DNA of 36,988 nt from Treponema sp. Lineage in GTDB: Bacteria > Spirochaetota > Spirochaetia > Treponematales > Breznakiellaceae. This document shows, in pieces, positions 26,374-35,392 of the stretch. A program made the translations under genes and the position numbers. The DNA is taken from assembly GCA_031274035.1 (NCBI GenBank), contig JAISQR010000004.1, positions 1-36,988 on the forward strand. Direction: 5' to 3'. Below the pieces are notes generated by a model. The model saw only the letters and a program-made list of their open reading frames with translations. It had not been told where the DNA came from and did no database searches. The number at the start of each line of letters is the position of its first letter. The first letter of the stretch is position 1.

Positions 26374-27991
26374 AACATCCACCGGCAAAATTGAGGAACC
26401 CATAGGCAAGCCGTTTTATGCGGTACTGGCAGTCTATATACCTCTTTCCATCGTGTTTTTTGCCGGCATAGTCTCAGTTAAAATGCTTCTCTACTTTAAG
26501 CCTGATCTGTTCGTTTCTTTTACTACTATCATGGTGATGAGCGCTGTAAGCTGTCTGGCAGCCTCTGTGTATTTTTTTCTGATAAAGAATGTTCAAAGCG
26601 GCCGTTCCGCTGCGGACATTAGGGGCGCTGTCTTTACCGTACTGGCAGGATACAGCATATCTTCCATTTTTTCATTTTCCCTTCCCCCTGGGCAGCGCTT
26701 TTTCCCGGTATTTACCAATGTTATTTCGGCGCTTTCCAGCCTTTACTGCTGGGCCTCGGTACTTTCCATAAAAGAGATGTTCCATGCCCGTGAACTGTTT
26801 GAAGCATATACTTTTCTATATAGCGGCGATAAACTGCAAAGCGTCATGCTGGAGGATGCTCCCCGTATGAGCGCGGCCCTGGAACAATTTAGACAGACAC
26901 GGCGGGTATATGTCTTTGAAATTCTCCTTATTGGTATTCTTTTAATTGTATTAAAAATTTTACATATCCCATTTGAGCCAGCCTTGTCAATTCTGTTTTT
27001 GTTTCTTATTGTTAATGCCTGCCTGCTCTGTACTGTTTTAGGTTTATTTATCAGGGAACACTATTTTGCAGGGGAAGGGATAGCGGTTTCCAACAGCAAC
27101 CGGTACAAACGACTTCTTGGGGCCGCGTTTTTTTCTTTTAGTGCGGCTTTCTGCGCCCTTCTTTTAGCACGGGATGACAGCCTATTACCGCTTTCGGCCC
27201 TTCTTGACTTTATAGCCTTTATTCTGGGCTTTCTATCCCGGCTTTTTAGGCCCCCGAAAATTGACGGGGCTGCAATGGAAAGATTGCAGGTCCCTAATCC
27301 TTTAAATACAGCGAACCCCCTATTGCCTGATATGGCAGAAACAGAACCCTGGCCTTTCTGGGAACAGCTTTGGACATGGCTGCGCTATGCCTTAATCAGC
27401 GCCGCGGTTTTAGGCTTTGTCTGGTTTATGCTTAAACCTTTTTTTGCCAGGCTGGGTATCGTCAAAGGCGCCATTACCTTTTTTAAAAATTTACGCTTGT
27501 ATCTTTACAAATGGTTTGCCGGCCTTAAACTGGGTCTATTCAGTTTTATCGACGGCCTTAAAAACAGGAACCTTTCCGTCAAAATTCACCGGAGCGGCAT
27601 AGAAGAATTAAACCGTATTTCCAGGGATATTTTGGAAGGCCTATCCCCGGAAAAAAGGCGGAAGCTCAAGGCCAGCGTTTCATTGTTCAGCCGCCTAATC
27701 CTGTGGGGAACCGAAACAACCGGCCTTGCCTGGAAACCAAGCCGTGCGCCCGGCGAGTACTGCGCCCTGCTTGCGGAACGGGTGGTTGTACAGGCTGTCA
27801 TGTCCAATGATGCAGGAAACAGCCTTGGTACAAAGGCCGCCAAAACAGCGGCATCTGCGGACGGCAATACTGCACAAGCCCTTATTCAGTGCGGAGTGCT
27901 TTTCGAAAAGGCTCTCTATGCCCGCAATCCGCTTTCCGCGGTTGAACAGAAAAAATTTAAAACTCTTATTGAAGGGATTACTACTTTATAG
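26360..27991 (+). CDS. Polytopic membrane protein with DUF4129-like C-terminus
   Basis: 543 residues from the ATG at 26360, which overlaps the DUF58 stop by 14 bases; the frame is open further upstream, but that would run deep into DUF58. About seven or eight hydrophobic segments fill the first 290 residues and one more lies near 340-365. The cytoplasmic tail ends with WGTETTGLAWKPSRAPGEY and FEKALYARNPLSAVEQKKF, which fits the DUF4129 pattern (a Pro-Glu-Tyr motif, then a Tyr-Ala/Gly helix) found at the C-terminus of transglutaminase-like partners of MoxR-DUF58. The family match is by eye and only for the tail. No transglutaminase domain is encoded. Confidence 0.75.
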   Translation: MRLSKTSTGKIEEPIGKPFYAVLAVYIPLSIVFFAGIVSVKMLLYFKPDLFVSFTTIMVMSAVSCLAASVYFFLIKNVQSGRSAADIRGAVFTVLAGYSISSIFSFSLPPGQRFFPVFTNVISALSSLYCWASVLSIKEMFHARELFEAYTFLYSGDKLQSVMLEDAPRMSAALEQFRQTRRVYVFEILLIGILLIVLKILHIPFEPALSILFLFLIVNACLLCTVLGLFIREHYFAGEGIAVSNSNRYKRLLGAAFFSFSAAFCALLLARDDSLLPLSALLDFIAFILGFLSRLFRPPKIDGAAMERLQVPNPLNTANPLLPDMAETEPWPFWEQLWTWLRYALISAAVLGFVWFMLKPFFARLGIVKGAITFFKNLRLYLYKWFAGLKLGLFSFIDGLKNRNLSVKIHRSGIEELNRISRDILEGLSPEKRRKLKASVSLFSRLILWGTETTGLAWKPSRAPGEYCALLAERVVVQAVMSNDAGNSLGTKAAKTAASADGNTAQALIQCGVLFEKALYARNPLSAVEQKKFKTLIEGITTL

Positions 27992-28202
27992 ACCGCAAAT
28001 TTTTATCCTGTGAATATATCGCTTAACATAACAAAAAAAAACTCAAGGATGGCAGAGGAAAGAACCGCTGTTCCCGCTAGACACGATTTTTGATTGCGGC
28101 GGGGAAGGCGCCGCCTTGAATAGCGCTATAAGTGGATAAACGGTATTGAAAACTGCGCCGATGGTGAAAAACTGCCGGTCAATTACCTCTATTTTAAGCG
28201 CC
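27992..28202. other. Convergent intergenic region
   Basis: 211 bases between the DUF4129-like gene and the AAA+ gene. It contains an A9 run near 28034 and a GCGGCG / CGCCGC hairpin (28096-28114). No terminator T-run and no gene were recognised. Confidence 0.5.
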
Positions 28203-29966
28203 TTAGCCCTTCTCCCCCAGAAGGGTTTTTAATTGCTGTATCTCATTTACCAGCCTAGAATTATCCATATTCTGAAACCGCTTGGGCACCATCTTTTTCG
28301 AGGTACATTCCAGAACCGCCACAAGGTTCTGGAGTTGTATCTCGTGCGGATAGGTCGGCGGGTTAAAGTCCATCATAACCTCTTCCATGTCGTCTTTGCT
28401 GATGTAGGTATGCTTATCAATAATAGCCTTCTGCTTGGCACGGATCAGCATAGATTCAATATCCGCCCCCGACATTTCCTTGTCATATTTACGGAAGAGT
28501 TCCGGCACAGAAAATTTATGCACCTGGAGCTTGTTTTTTCGTACCAAGGTTTCAAAAAGAGCAACCCGTTCCAAATCGGTTTCAGGGTAGAACAGTGCGA
28601 GGTGCTCCTCGGCGCGGCCCTGGCGTTTTAAGTCTATAGGGATAAGGTCGGGACGGCAGGTGATGAGGAACCAGATTATTTTGCCGCGGTATTCGGTATT
28701 ACCCATGAAGGTAGCAAGCTGGGCAAAAACACGGTTGCTGGTACCCGAATCCCCCTCCTGGCTGCGGTCCCCCAGGAATGCGTCGGCTTCATCCACCATC
28801 ACCGCTACCGGCGCCATAGATCTAAGAATAGTAAGGACCTTCTCCAGGTTTGATTCGGTAACCCCCTGCCATTTAGATCTGAAATTACGGAATTTAACCA
28901 TAGGAATACCAATTTCTCCGGCAAAGGCGCTGACCATATAGCTTTTTCCGGTTCCTACAGGACCTGAAATAAGGTAGCCCATGGGGAGTACATCCAGTTG
29001 GCCATGCCGTATAGCCCTGGCGGCATTTTTAAACTGTTTCTTTACATACTCATGGCCTGAAACATCATCCAGAGAGTAGGTAGAATCCATAAATTCCAGA
29101 AGACCGCCGGCTTCATTCTCTATCATCTCTTTTTTCTTGAGACGAAGATGATCTATGGTAAGTATCTTGTTTTCCTGATGCCGTTCCAGCACCAGGCGGT
29201 TCAGATTCATAAGGTTAAGACCGCTCGTTACTGCCGCAATCTGGGCGGTTTTAAGCCCTCGTTCCAAATGCAGCTTTCCTTCCTTCTCCTGAAACCGCAA
29301 GAAATTGTTCCGTATGCTTTCATCGGGGAACGGTACGCCTACAACCACCGTAGAAGGAGAACCGGAAAGGCGGGGGGAAATATCGACAAGATTTTCAGTT
29401 AGAAGGAAGATAGAAATATCGTTCTCGGTAAAGATAGGATTGGTTGCCCAGCGGTTAAGCGTTACAAGGCAGTAGCGGTCAATATCAGAGAAACGTACAA
29501 TATCACCGGCAGGAACTATAGTTTCGGCATAGTCAATGATAAAGACCATACGGCACCTGTTTTTGCCGCTCTGAGGTATCCTCATCATAAAATATCTTTC
29601 GATATAATAAAAACTCTTTTCAGGGTCCGATGATAAAAAATCAGCCGCATCCTCATCGGGGAAGCGCCGCCGCATCCATGCTTCGTATTCCCTGGCCATT
29701 TCCTCGTTGCAAAAGGCAACCCCTTCGGATCGGTCATAAAACGCAATAATATCACGGTTGCCGAAAAGCACATCGGAAATGTAGTCCTGGATTCGGGTAA
29801 AAATATACTCCCCTTCATATTTTTCATGGGGTAGAAAATCCCGGATGTTTCCATGCAGAATATAGAGATTTGCCGTTTTGGAACCGTATTTATTGGCTAA
29901 TTCCCTAGCCCAGTCGGGAAGTATCCTGATAAAATCTTCATTTTCATAAATAAAATGATCCTGCAC
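28203..29966 (-). CDS. Two-module AAA+ ATPase (Ycf46-like layout)
   Basis: 587 residues. The N-terminal half (about 1-265) looks like a degenerate AAA module: NLYILHGNIRDFL, a Walker B-like VFIIDYAETI (141-150) and a sensor-like ISIFLLTENL (185-194), but no Walker A. The C-terminal half is an active AAA module: Walker A GPVGTGKS (335-342), Walker B VAVMVDEADAF (387-397), sensor 1 ITCRPD (435-440), then arginines in LKRQGRAEEH. This order resembles Ycf46-type ATPases, whose role is poorly known. The start is GTG at 29966 with AGGGGA upstream. It follows dapB by 42 bases and may be cotranscribed with lysC-dapB, though no function links them. Confidence 0.85.
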   Translation of the reverse strand: MQDHFIYENEDFIRILPDWARELANKYGSKTANLYILHGNIRDFLPHEKYEGEYIFTRIQDYISDVLFGNRDIIAFYDRSEGVAFCNEEMAREYEAWMRRRFPDEDAADFLSSDPEKSFYYIERYFMMRIPQSGKNRCRMVFIIDYAETIVPAGDIVRFSDIDRYCLVTLNRWATNPIFTENDISIFLLTENLVDISPRLSGSPSTVVVGVPFPDESIRNNFLRFQEKEGKLHLERGLKTAQIAAVTSGLNLMNLNRLVLERHQENKILTIDHLRLKKKEMIENEAGGLLEFMDSTYSLDDVSGHEYVKKQFKNAARAIRHGQLDVLPMGYLISGPVGTGKSYMVSAFAGEIGIPMVKFRNFRSKWQGVTESNLEKVLTILRSMAPVAVMVDEADAFLGDRSQEGDSGTSNRVFAQLATFMGNTEYRGKIIWFLITCRPDLIPIDLKRQGRAEEHLALFYPETDLERVALFETLVRKNKLQVHKFSVPELFRKYDKEMSGADIESMLIRAKQKAIIDKHTYISKDDMEEVMMDFNPPTYPHEIQLQNLVAVLECTSKKMVPKRFQNMDNSRLVNEIQQLKTLLGEKG

Positions 29967-30008
29967 TACAGTCCCCTCATGTTTAAAAGTATAGCCCAGG
30001 AGCGGGGT

Positions 30009-30785
30009 TTAGGCAATTCCCAGAACATCCTCAAAGGTAAAAACACCCTTCCTGCTGACGCCCTTCCCTGCAAGCCATTCGGCGGCCAGGATAGCGCCGG
30101 AGGCAAGGCCATCGCGGTTACGTGCCGTATGCGTAATTTCGATGGTATCCGCGGCGGAATCGAAGATAAGGCTATGAACCCCGGGATAAGCGCCGGCACG
30201 GAGGCTGGGGAAGTGAAATTCCTCCGGCCGGGGGGGGCGGTTCAGGGTTTCCCAGACCGGCGTCTTCTTCCGGGTCATTTCCGCCAGTACCTTTTCCGCA
30301 AGGGTTTTGGCTGTCCCCGAAGGGCTATCGGCCTTCTTGTTGTGGTGCGCTTCAAAGCCTGCCGCATCGTATTCAGGGTAGGGATCGATAAGCTTTGCCG
30401 CATAGGAGGCAATCCGGTAGAAGAGGTTTACCCCCAGAGAAAAGTTGGGGGAGTAGAGCAGACAGGAACCGGCAGCCTGAACAATGGCGCTCACTTCGTC
30501 AAGCTCGTCATACCAGCCGGTCGTACCTACAACAAGGGGGATATTGCGCTCTACAACGGCCTTAATATTTGCCGCCGCCGTATCGGGGCGGGTAAACTCT
30601 ACGGCAACATCGGCTGGAGGCTGTTCGGTAAGCCGTGCAATGCTTTCAAGGATAGGCGCTCCGGATTGGGATACGCCAACCTTTACCAGAGGATCGACTA
30701 CCGAAACAATCTGATGGCCCCGGTCAAGGGCCTTTTCTTCGATAATCTTCCCCATCTTGCCGTAACCGATTATAGCTATTTTCAT
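30009..30785 (-). CDS. dapB: 4-hydroxy-tetrahydrodipicolinate reductase
   Basis: 258-residue cytoplasmic enzyme that reduces hydroxy-tetrahydrodipicolinate with NAD(P)H in lysine/diaminopimelate synthesis. The N-terminal Rossmann motif is GYGKMGK (7-13), with VAVEFTRPDT at the cofactor site and the family signature EAHHNKKADSPSGTA carrying the catalytic His and Lys. GGAGGAAT precedes the ATG. It lies 12 bases after lysC, so the two early lysine-pathway genes form an operon. Length fits the family. Confidence 0.95.
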   Translation of the reverse strand: MKIAIIGYGKMGKIIEEKALDRGHQIVSVVDPLVKVGVSQSGAPILESIARLTEQPPADVAVEFTRPDTAAANIKAVVERNIPLVVGTTGWYDELDEVSAIVQAAGSCLLYSPNFSLGVNLFYRIASYAAKLIDPYPEYDAAGFEAHHNKKADSPSGTAKTLAEKVLAEMTRKKTPVWETLNRPPRPEEFHFPSLRAGAYPGVHSLIFDSAADTIEITHTARNRDGLASGAILAAEWLAGKGVSRKGVFTFEDVLGIA

Positions 30786-30797
30786 TCTAATTCCTCC

Positions 30798-32171
30798 CTA
30801 TCCCTGTTTTTTATAGGGGTCCTCATGGGGTTCCCCAAAGAAGTTTCTATGCAGACCTTTGACTACATCATCCGCCTGGGTATCGTTGACAATAAAACTG
30901 ATGTTTACCTTACTTGCCCCCTGCGAGATCATCTGAACCTGGACGCCCAAGTTTTCGCATACGCCGAAAGCCCGCTGGAGTATCTCACTGGATCGGTTTA
31001 CATCTCCAATAATGGTAACAATGGCCCTGCCTTTCTTGATTTCTACCGTGGCAATCTGGGAAAGCTCTGCTTTTACGGCATCCAAATCGTTAGCCGTATC
31101 CAGCGTTACAGAGACTGAAACTTCGCTGGTCGCAACCATATCCACAGAAATACCGAATCTGGCAAAGTTGGAAAAAACCTTTTCCAGGAATCCGTACTGC
31201 CCCAGCATACGGGTAGAAACAATATCTATCAGCGTAACGTTTTTCCGGGTACTGATAGCCCGTATAGGCCCCTTCTTCTGGACGGAACTTACAATGCGGG
31301 TGCCCGGCGCCTGGGGATTGTAGGAATTCTTGACAAGCACCGGCGTTCCTGTTTTAGTACAGGGCTGCATGGCCCGCGGGTGCAGCACTTGGGCGCCGAA
31401 GTAGGCAAGTTCCGCCGCTTCCTCGTAGGTAACTTCTTCCAAGGGTTTTGCCTCCGGTACAAGCCGCGGATCAGCCGTAAGTATGCCGTCTACATCCTTC
31501 CAAACCTGTACCTCTTCGGCCTTGCATGCAACGGCAATAACCGTAGCCGTCAAATCGGAACCCCCGCGCCCCAGGGTAGTAACGGCCCCCGACTTCTCCC
31601 GCGCTATAAAGCCCGTTACTACGGGAAGCACCCCGCTTTCAATAACAGGCAGTACCTTGGCAGGGATAAGATCCCAGCTTTCCTTTAAAAGCCATGCAGA
31701 AGAAAAATTGGAATCCGAAAGAAAGCCCATATCCCAGGCGTCAAAAGCCTGTGCTTTTATATGAATGGCATTGAAATACGCCGCCATTATACGCACCGAA
31801 AGCCGCTCGCCAAAAGATACAAGGTAATCTTTTGTCCTGTTGGTGATCTCCCTGATAAGGGAAATTCCTACAAGAAGGCTGCGCAACTCATCCAGCAGCG
31901 GCGTAATCTCCTGTTGCAACCCTTTTTCTATAGCCTCTGGAAGCCTCAGTTCCTGTATGGTTTTTGCATGCAGCTCTTCAATACTTCCAATCGAAACAAT
32001 TCCGGTTTTAACGGCAGTATCCGCAGCCCCCAGAAGATGATCCGTAGTATCCCCCATAGCGGACAGTATAAGCACCGGCTTCCGCTTAACCTGGGTTTCT
32101 ACAATACCTGCAACATGGCGAATCCTGCCGGCATCGGCAACCGAACTGCCGCCGAACTTCATCACAATCAT
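30798..32171 (-). CDS. lysC: Aspartate kinase
   Basis: 457-residue monofunctional aspartokinase, the first step of the aspartate pathway (aspartate plus ATP to aspartyl phosphate). N-terminal KFGGSSV (5-11), the aspartate/ATP site [12 protein letters not shown] and [14 protein letters not shown] mark the kinase domain. Two ACT domains follow (about 310-450; [13 protein letters not shown]... and [15 protein letters not shown]), the usual site of feedback control by lysine or threonine. The start has a GGGGGTG box. A promoter with TTGTCA and TATAAT lies just upstream, divergent from mnmG. Confidence 0.95.
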   Translation of the reverse strand: MIVMKFGGSSVADAGRIRHVAGIVETQVKRKPVLILSAMGDTTDHLLGAADTAVKTGIVSIGSIEELHAKTIQELRLPEAIEKGLQQEITPLLDELRSLLVGISLIREITNRTKDYLVSFGERLSVRIMAAYFNAIHIKAQAFDAWDMGFLSDSNFSSAWLLKESWDLIPAKVLPVIESGVLPVVTGFIAREKSGAVTTLGRGGSDLTATVIAVACKAEEVQVWKDVDGILTADPRLVPEAKPLEEVTYEEAAELAYFGAQVLHPRAMQPCTKTGTPVLVKNSYNPQAPGTRIVSSVQKKGPIRAISTRKNVTLIDIVSTRMLGQYGFLEKVFSNFARFGISVDMVATSEVSVSVTLDTANDLDAVKAELSQIATVEIKKGRAIVTIIGDVNRSSEILQRAFGVCENLGVQVQMISQGASKVNISFIVNDTQADDVVKGLHRNFFGEPHEDPYKKQG

Positions 32172-32196
32172 ACAAACACCCCCTTCTGTTATGATT

Positions 32197-32223
32197 ATTA
32201 TACAAATAATTCATTTATGACAA
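32197..32223 (-). promoter_or_regulatory. Probable lysC promoter
   Basis: On the minus strand TTGTCA (32223-32218) and TATAAT (32202-32197) are separated by 15 bases, a little short of the ideal 17. The -10 is perfect. It would drive lysC-dapB and perhaps the AAA+ gene. Confidence 0.6.
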
Positions 32224-32268
32224 GAATGGGATCAGGGGGTAAATTGTATAGGATCCCTTTCCGGTTAT

Positions 32269-32297
32269 CTGACTCTTTTTACATTTTCTGCTATAGT
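32269..32297 (+). promoter_or_regulatory. Probable mnmG promoter
   Basis: CTGACT (32269-32274) and TATAGT (32292-32297) with a 17-base spacer. The -10 ends six bases before the mnmG ATG, so transcription would begin at or next to the start codon. Confidence 0.55.
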
Positions 32298-32303
32298 TAG
32301 GCC

Positions 32304-34271
32304 ATGTCAGGCAAGTATTACAAGGATTACGGCTGCATTGTAATTGGCGGCGGTCATGCAGGCATTGAGGCGGGCCTTGCCGTTGCCCGTCTTGGCTTTT
32401 CGGTGCTGCTGATTACACAGAACCCCGACCGTATCGGGGCTCTGTCCTGTAACCCCGCAGTAGGCGGTCTTTCCAAAGGGAACCTGGTACGTGAAGTAGA
32501 CGCATTGGGCGGAGAGATGGGGAAACTCATTGACGCTTCCATGATCCAGTACCGTATCCTCAATCGTTCACGAGGACCGGCGGTACAGGCGCCGAGGGCT
32601 CAGGCGGATAAGCATCTTTACCAGGCAAAGGCGCGTTCCGCGGTAGAAGGGCAGAAGGGCATAAGCATCTTTATGGATACCGTTACCGATCTGATTGTTT
32701 CGGGCAATGATGACGGAGGGAACAGCGTTGAGTATAAGACGGATGTTTCAAGTATAGGAGCGGGAAAGGCCGGACATCGGGGCCGGATAGAGGGCGTTAT
32801 CACACGGCGGGGACACCGCATTTCGGCGCAGACGGTGATCCTTGCATCCGGTACTTTTATGGAGGGGAAGATTTTTATCGGCGAGTATGACGCGCCGGAA
32901 GGCCGTCTGGGGGAAGAGGCCGCCCTGGGGCTGGGGATGAATCTGCGGCGGCAGGGCTTTCCTGTAGGCAGGCTTAAAACAGGGACGCCTGCCCGTATTG
33001 CCGGGGATACCCTTGATTATTCAAAAATGGAAAGACAGGACGGTGAGACCATGCTGCCCTTCTCTTTTGATGTTGAAACCGGTTTTGTTCCGGAAAGGCC
33101 GCGGGTCCCCTGCTGGATCACCTATACCAACGGGAAAACGCACGATATTATACGCAGAAATATTCACCGCTCCCCGCTTTACGGCGGGAAGATCACCGGC
33201 GCCGGGCCGCGTTACTGCCCGTCCATCGAAGACAAGGTTGTACGCTTCCCGGAACGGGACAGGCACCATATCTTTATAGAGCCGGAGGGCCTTTCCACCA
33301 ACGAGATGTATATGAACGGCGCTTCAAGTTCATTGCCGGAAGATGTTCAGGGGGAATTTATCCGCAGTATTGAAGGGCTAGAAGAAGCCCGTATAGTCCG
33401 GCCTGCCTATGCGGTAGAGTACGATTACCTTGATCCGCTCGATCTCTACCCTACGCTGGAATCCAAACGGCTTGAAGGATTTTTCGCCGCAGGGCAGACC
33501 AACGGCAGCTCAGGCTACGAAGAGGCCGCAGCCCAGGGCATCATAGCGGGAATAAACGCCGCCATGAAGATTGCCGGAAAGCCGCCCCTCGTGCTGGGCC
33601 GCGCCGACGCCTATATAGGGGTACTGATCGACGATCTTACAACCCTGGGGACAAAGGAGCCTTACCGTATGTTCACAAGCCGCGCCGAACACAGGCTTGT
33701 ACTGCGCCACGATACTGCCGATTCCCGATTGAGCCTTAAAGCCCGCAGGCTTGGCCTGGTAAATGGTAAACGATGGGAACGCTTTCAGAAGAAGACTGAA
33801 GCCCTGGACGCAATCAGGGAATTACTTAGACAGCGGAGAATCTCCGATAAGCCGGGGAAACTTGACCCAGCCGAATATGCCGGCGGTACAGCCGTATCCG
33901 CCGCCCTTACCCCTCACTTGGGTGAAAGCCTTGAACGGGCCCTTGGCGATTCGTCTGTGCAGACGCCGGATATTCTTCCCTTCGCGCCGGAACTTAAAGG
34001 CTATCCTGAAGAATGGCTTACGCGGGCGGTTCTGGATATCCGCTATGCGGGATACATCGAAAAAGAAAACAGGGTTATCGCCCGCAGCGGACGTATGGAT
34101 GCCGTCAAATTAAGCCCTTACTTGGACTATGACGGCATCCAGGGGCTTTCAGCGGAAGCAAGGGAAAAACTCCGTGTTGTCCGCCCGCTTACCATAGGTC
34201 AAGCCGCCAGGATTCCCGGAGTACGGCAGGGGGATATTGCCCTTCTCATGGTTCTGACAAAGAAGTCTTGA
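32304..34271 (+). CDS. mnmG: tRNA uridine 5-carboxymethylaminomethyl modification enzyme MnmG (GidA)
   Basis: 655-residue FAD protein that, with MnmE, modifies the wobble uridine of several tRNAs. The FAD motif is [12 protein letters not shown] (GGGHAG at 15-20). GidA signatures are [23 protein letters not shown] and GLKTGTPAR-like [11 protein letters not shown], with the conserved Cys in [10 protein letters not shown]. The helical C-terminal domain (from about 550) binds tRNA and MnmE. Length is slightly above the usual 620-640 because of an acidic insert around residues 130-155. There is no clear Shine-Dalgarno; the promoter sits almost on the start codon. Confidence 0.95.
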   Translation: MSGKYYKDYGCIVIGGGHAGIEAGLAVARLGFSVLLITQNPDRIGALSCNPAVGGLSKGNLVREVDALGGEMGKLIDASMIQYRILNRSRGPAVQAPRAQADKHLYQAKARSAVEGQKGISIFMDTVTDLIVSGNDDGGNSVEYKTDVSSIGAGKAGHRGRIEGVITRRGHRISAQTVILASGTFMEGKIFIGEYDAPEGRLGEEAALGLGMNLRRQGFPVGRLKTGTPARIAGDTLDYSKMERQDGETMLPFSFDVETGFVPERPRVPCWITYTNGKTHDIIRRNIHRSPLYGGKITGAGPRYCPSIEDKVVRFPERDRHHIFIEPEGLSTNEMYMNGASSSLPEDVQGEFIRSIEGLEEARIVRPAYAVEYDYLDPLDLYPTLESKRLEGFFAAGQTNGSSGYEEAAAQGIIAGINAAMKIAGKPPLVLGRADAYIGVLIDDLTTLGTKEPYRMFTSRAEHRLVLRHDTADSRLSLKARRLGLVNGKRWERFQKKTEALDAIRELLRQRRISDKPGKLDPAEYAGGTAVSAALTPHLGESLERALGDSSVQTPDILPFAPELKGYPEEWLTRAVLDIRYAGYIEKENRVIARSGRMDAVKLSPYLDYDGIQGLSAEAREKLRVVRPLTIGQAARIPGVRQGDIALLMVLTKKS

Positions 34272-34283
34272 TCGTAAGCCGGT

Positions 34284-34628
34284 TCAACCCGGAGGCCAGG
34301 CAAGCTGACGCCCGCCAAGTATGTGGATGTGCAGATGATCAACGGTCTGGCCGCCGTCGCTCTTGCAGTTGATGACAAACCGCGCGCCTTTTTCCCCGCA
34401 GCCAAGTTCTTTTGCCAGTTCCTGGGCTTTATAGAGAATTTTCCCTGCAAGGCCGCTGTCGGATGGTTCCAGTTCCATAATACTTGCGATATGCCTTTTA
34501 GGAATAATGAGGAAATGCACCGGCGCTTGCGGGTTGACATCGTGGAAGGCAAGCATGTCATCATCTTCGTAGATTTTCTTGCCGGGAATTTCACCTTTAA
34601 CAATTTTGCAGAAAATACAATTGTTCAT
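34284..34628 (-). CDS. HIT family hydrolase (histidine triad)
   Basis: 114-residue HINT-type nucleotide-binding protein. N-terminal CIFCKIVKGEIP, a PVHFLIIPKRH strand and the triad HLHIH (His98, His100, His102) followed by ILGG are diagnostic. It hydrolyses purine phosphoramidates such as AMP-lysine; the physiological role is uncertain. The gene ends 13 bases from the mnmG stop on the opposite strand, leaving no room for a separate terminator. Length is typical. Confidence 0.93.
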   Translation of the reverse strand: MNNCIFCKIVKGEIPGKKIYEDDDMLAFHDVNPQAPVHFLIIPKRHIASIMELEPSDSGLAGKILYKAQELAKELGCGEKGARFVINCKSDGGQTVDHLHIHILGGRQLAWPPG

Positions 34629-34827
34629 AATCTTAATTATAGAATCTTTTTATCTTTTTGGTAAATACTCATTGTTCCGCTCCACCCGGGGAGCCCGTAT
34701 AACCGAAAAATAGGCCGTTACGGGCATCAGCGGTGATTGTTTTTCTTCCATGATGGTTCCCTATAATAATGCTCTTGAATATAAAACCAAATTCTATTAT
34801 ACATTTAGAATAATTGGAGATAGAAAT

Positions 34828-35319
34828 ATGAAATTGGCATTGTTAATTATCGACATGCAAAAGGCTTTTTATAAATATTATGGAAAGGAATCAATGGATC
34901 AAGCAATAGGGTACATAAATTATGCTGTAAAATTATTTAGAAAAAGCAATTATCCCATAATTTGGATACAAAATGAAAATAAATCTGAAAATATTGTAAA
35001 AGGAACTACCGAATTTGAATTAATTGACGGACTAAAACCCTTTGTTAATGAGAAATCAATAATAAAGGGGTATAACAATAGCTTCAATAAAACAGGATTA
35101 TTAGATTACATTAAGGAGAATGCAATAGATACATTAATTATTACTGGTTATAACGCAGTGTATTGTATCTTATCAACCTATCAAGGGGCAATGGATCACG
35201 ATCTAATGCCAATAATATTGAAAAAATCATTGGCAAGTAATACAAAAGAAAATATAAAATTTGTTGAAGAATTATGCGAGACAATATCAATAAAGGTATT
35301 AGAAAAAATAATGGAATAA
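34828..35319 (+). CDS. Isochorismatase-like cysteine hydrolase
   Basis: 163 residues from the ATG at 34828, which has GGAG eight bases upstream. The cysteine-hydrolase triad is visible: Asp9 in ALLIIDMQKAF, Lys80 in IIKGYNNSF and Cys113 in GYNAVYCILST. Such enzymes cleave amides or N-carbamoyl compounds (nicotinamidase, N-carbamoylsarcosine amidase and relatives); the substrate cannot be told. Base composition and codon use are much more A+T-rich than every neighbour (many AAT, AAA, ATA, TTA codons), which suggests recent horizontal gain. No associated genes were found. Confidence 0.87.
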   Translation: MKLALLIIDMQKAFYKYYGKESMDQAIGYINYAVKLFRKSNYPIIWIQNENKSENIVKGTTEFELIDGLKPFVNEKSIIKGYNNSFNKTGLLDYIKENAIDTLIITGYNAVYCILSTYQGAMDHDLMPIILKKSLASNTKENIKFVEELCETISIKVLEKIME

Positions 35320-35338
35320 TAGTATAAATTCTAAATAG

Positions 35339-35373
35339 ATGATCGATCATTCGTCCCCGCCATAAGGCAGGGG
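35339..35373. other. Palindrome and hairpin between isochorismatase and OmpA-like genes
   Basis: ATGATCGATCAT (35339-35350) is a perfect 12-base palindrome, followed by CCCCGCC / GGC-A-GGGG (35355-35373), a G+C-rich stem with one bulge. It lies between two convergent genes and may help end transcription, though a T-run (TTTTTT near 35390) is some distance away. Confidence 0.4.
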
Positions 35374-35392
35374 CATGGAAACCGGCAGTTTT

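Noticed and set aside
29955-31118. Plus-strand 387-codon frame
   Set aside because: Antisense to dapB and lysC, both certain genes.
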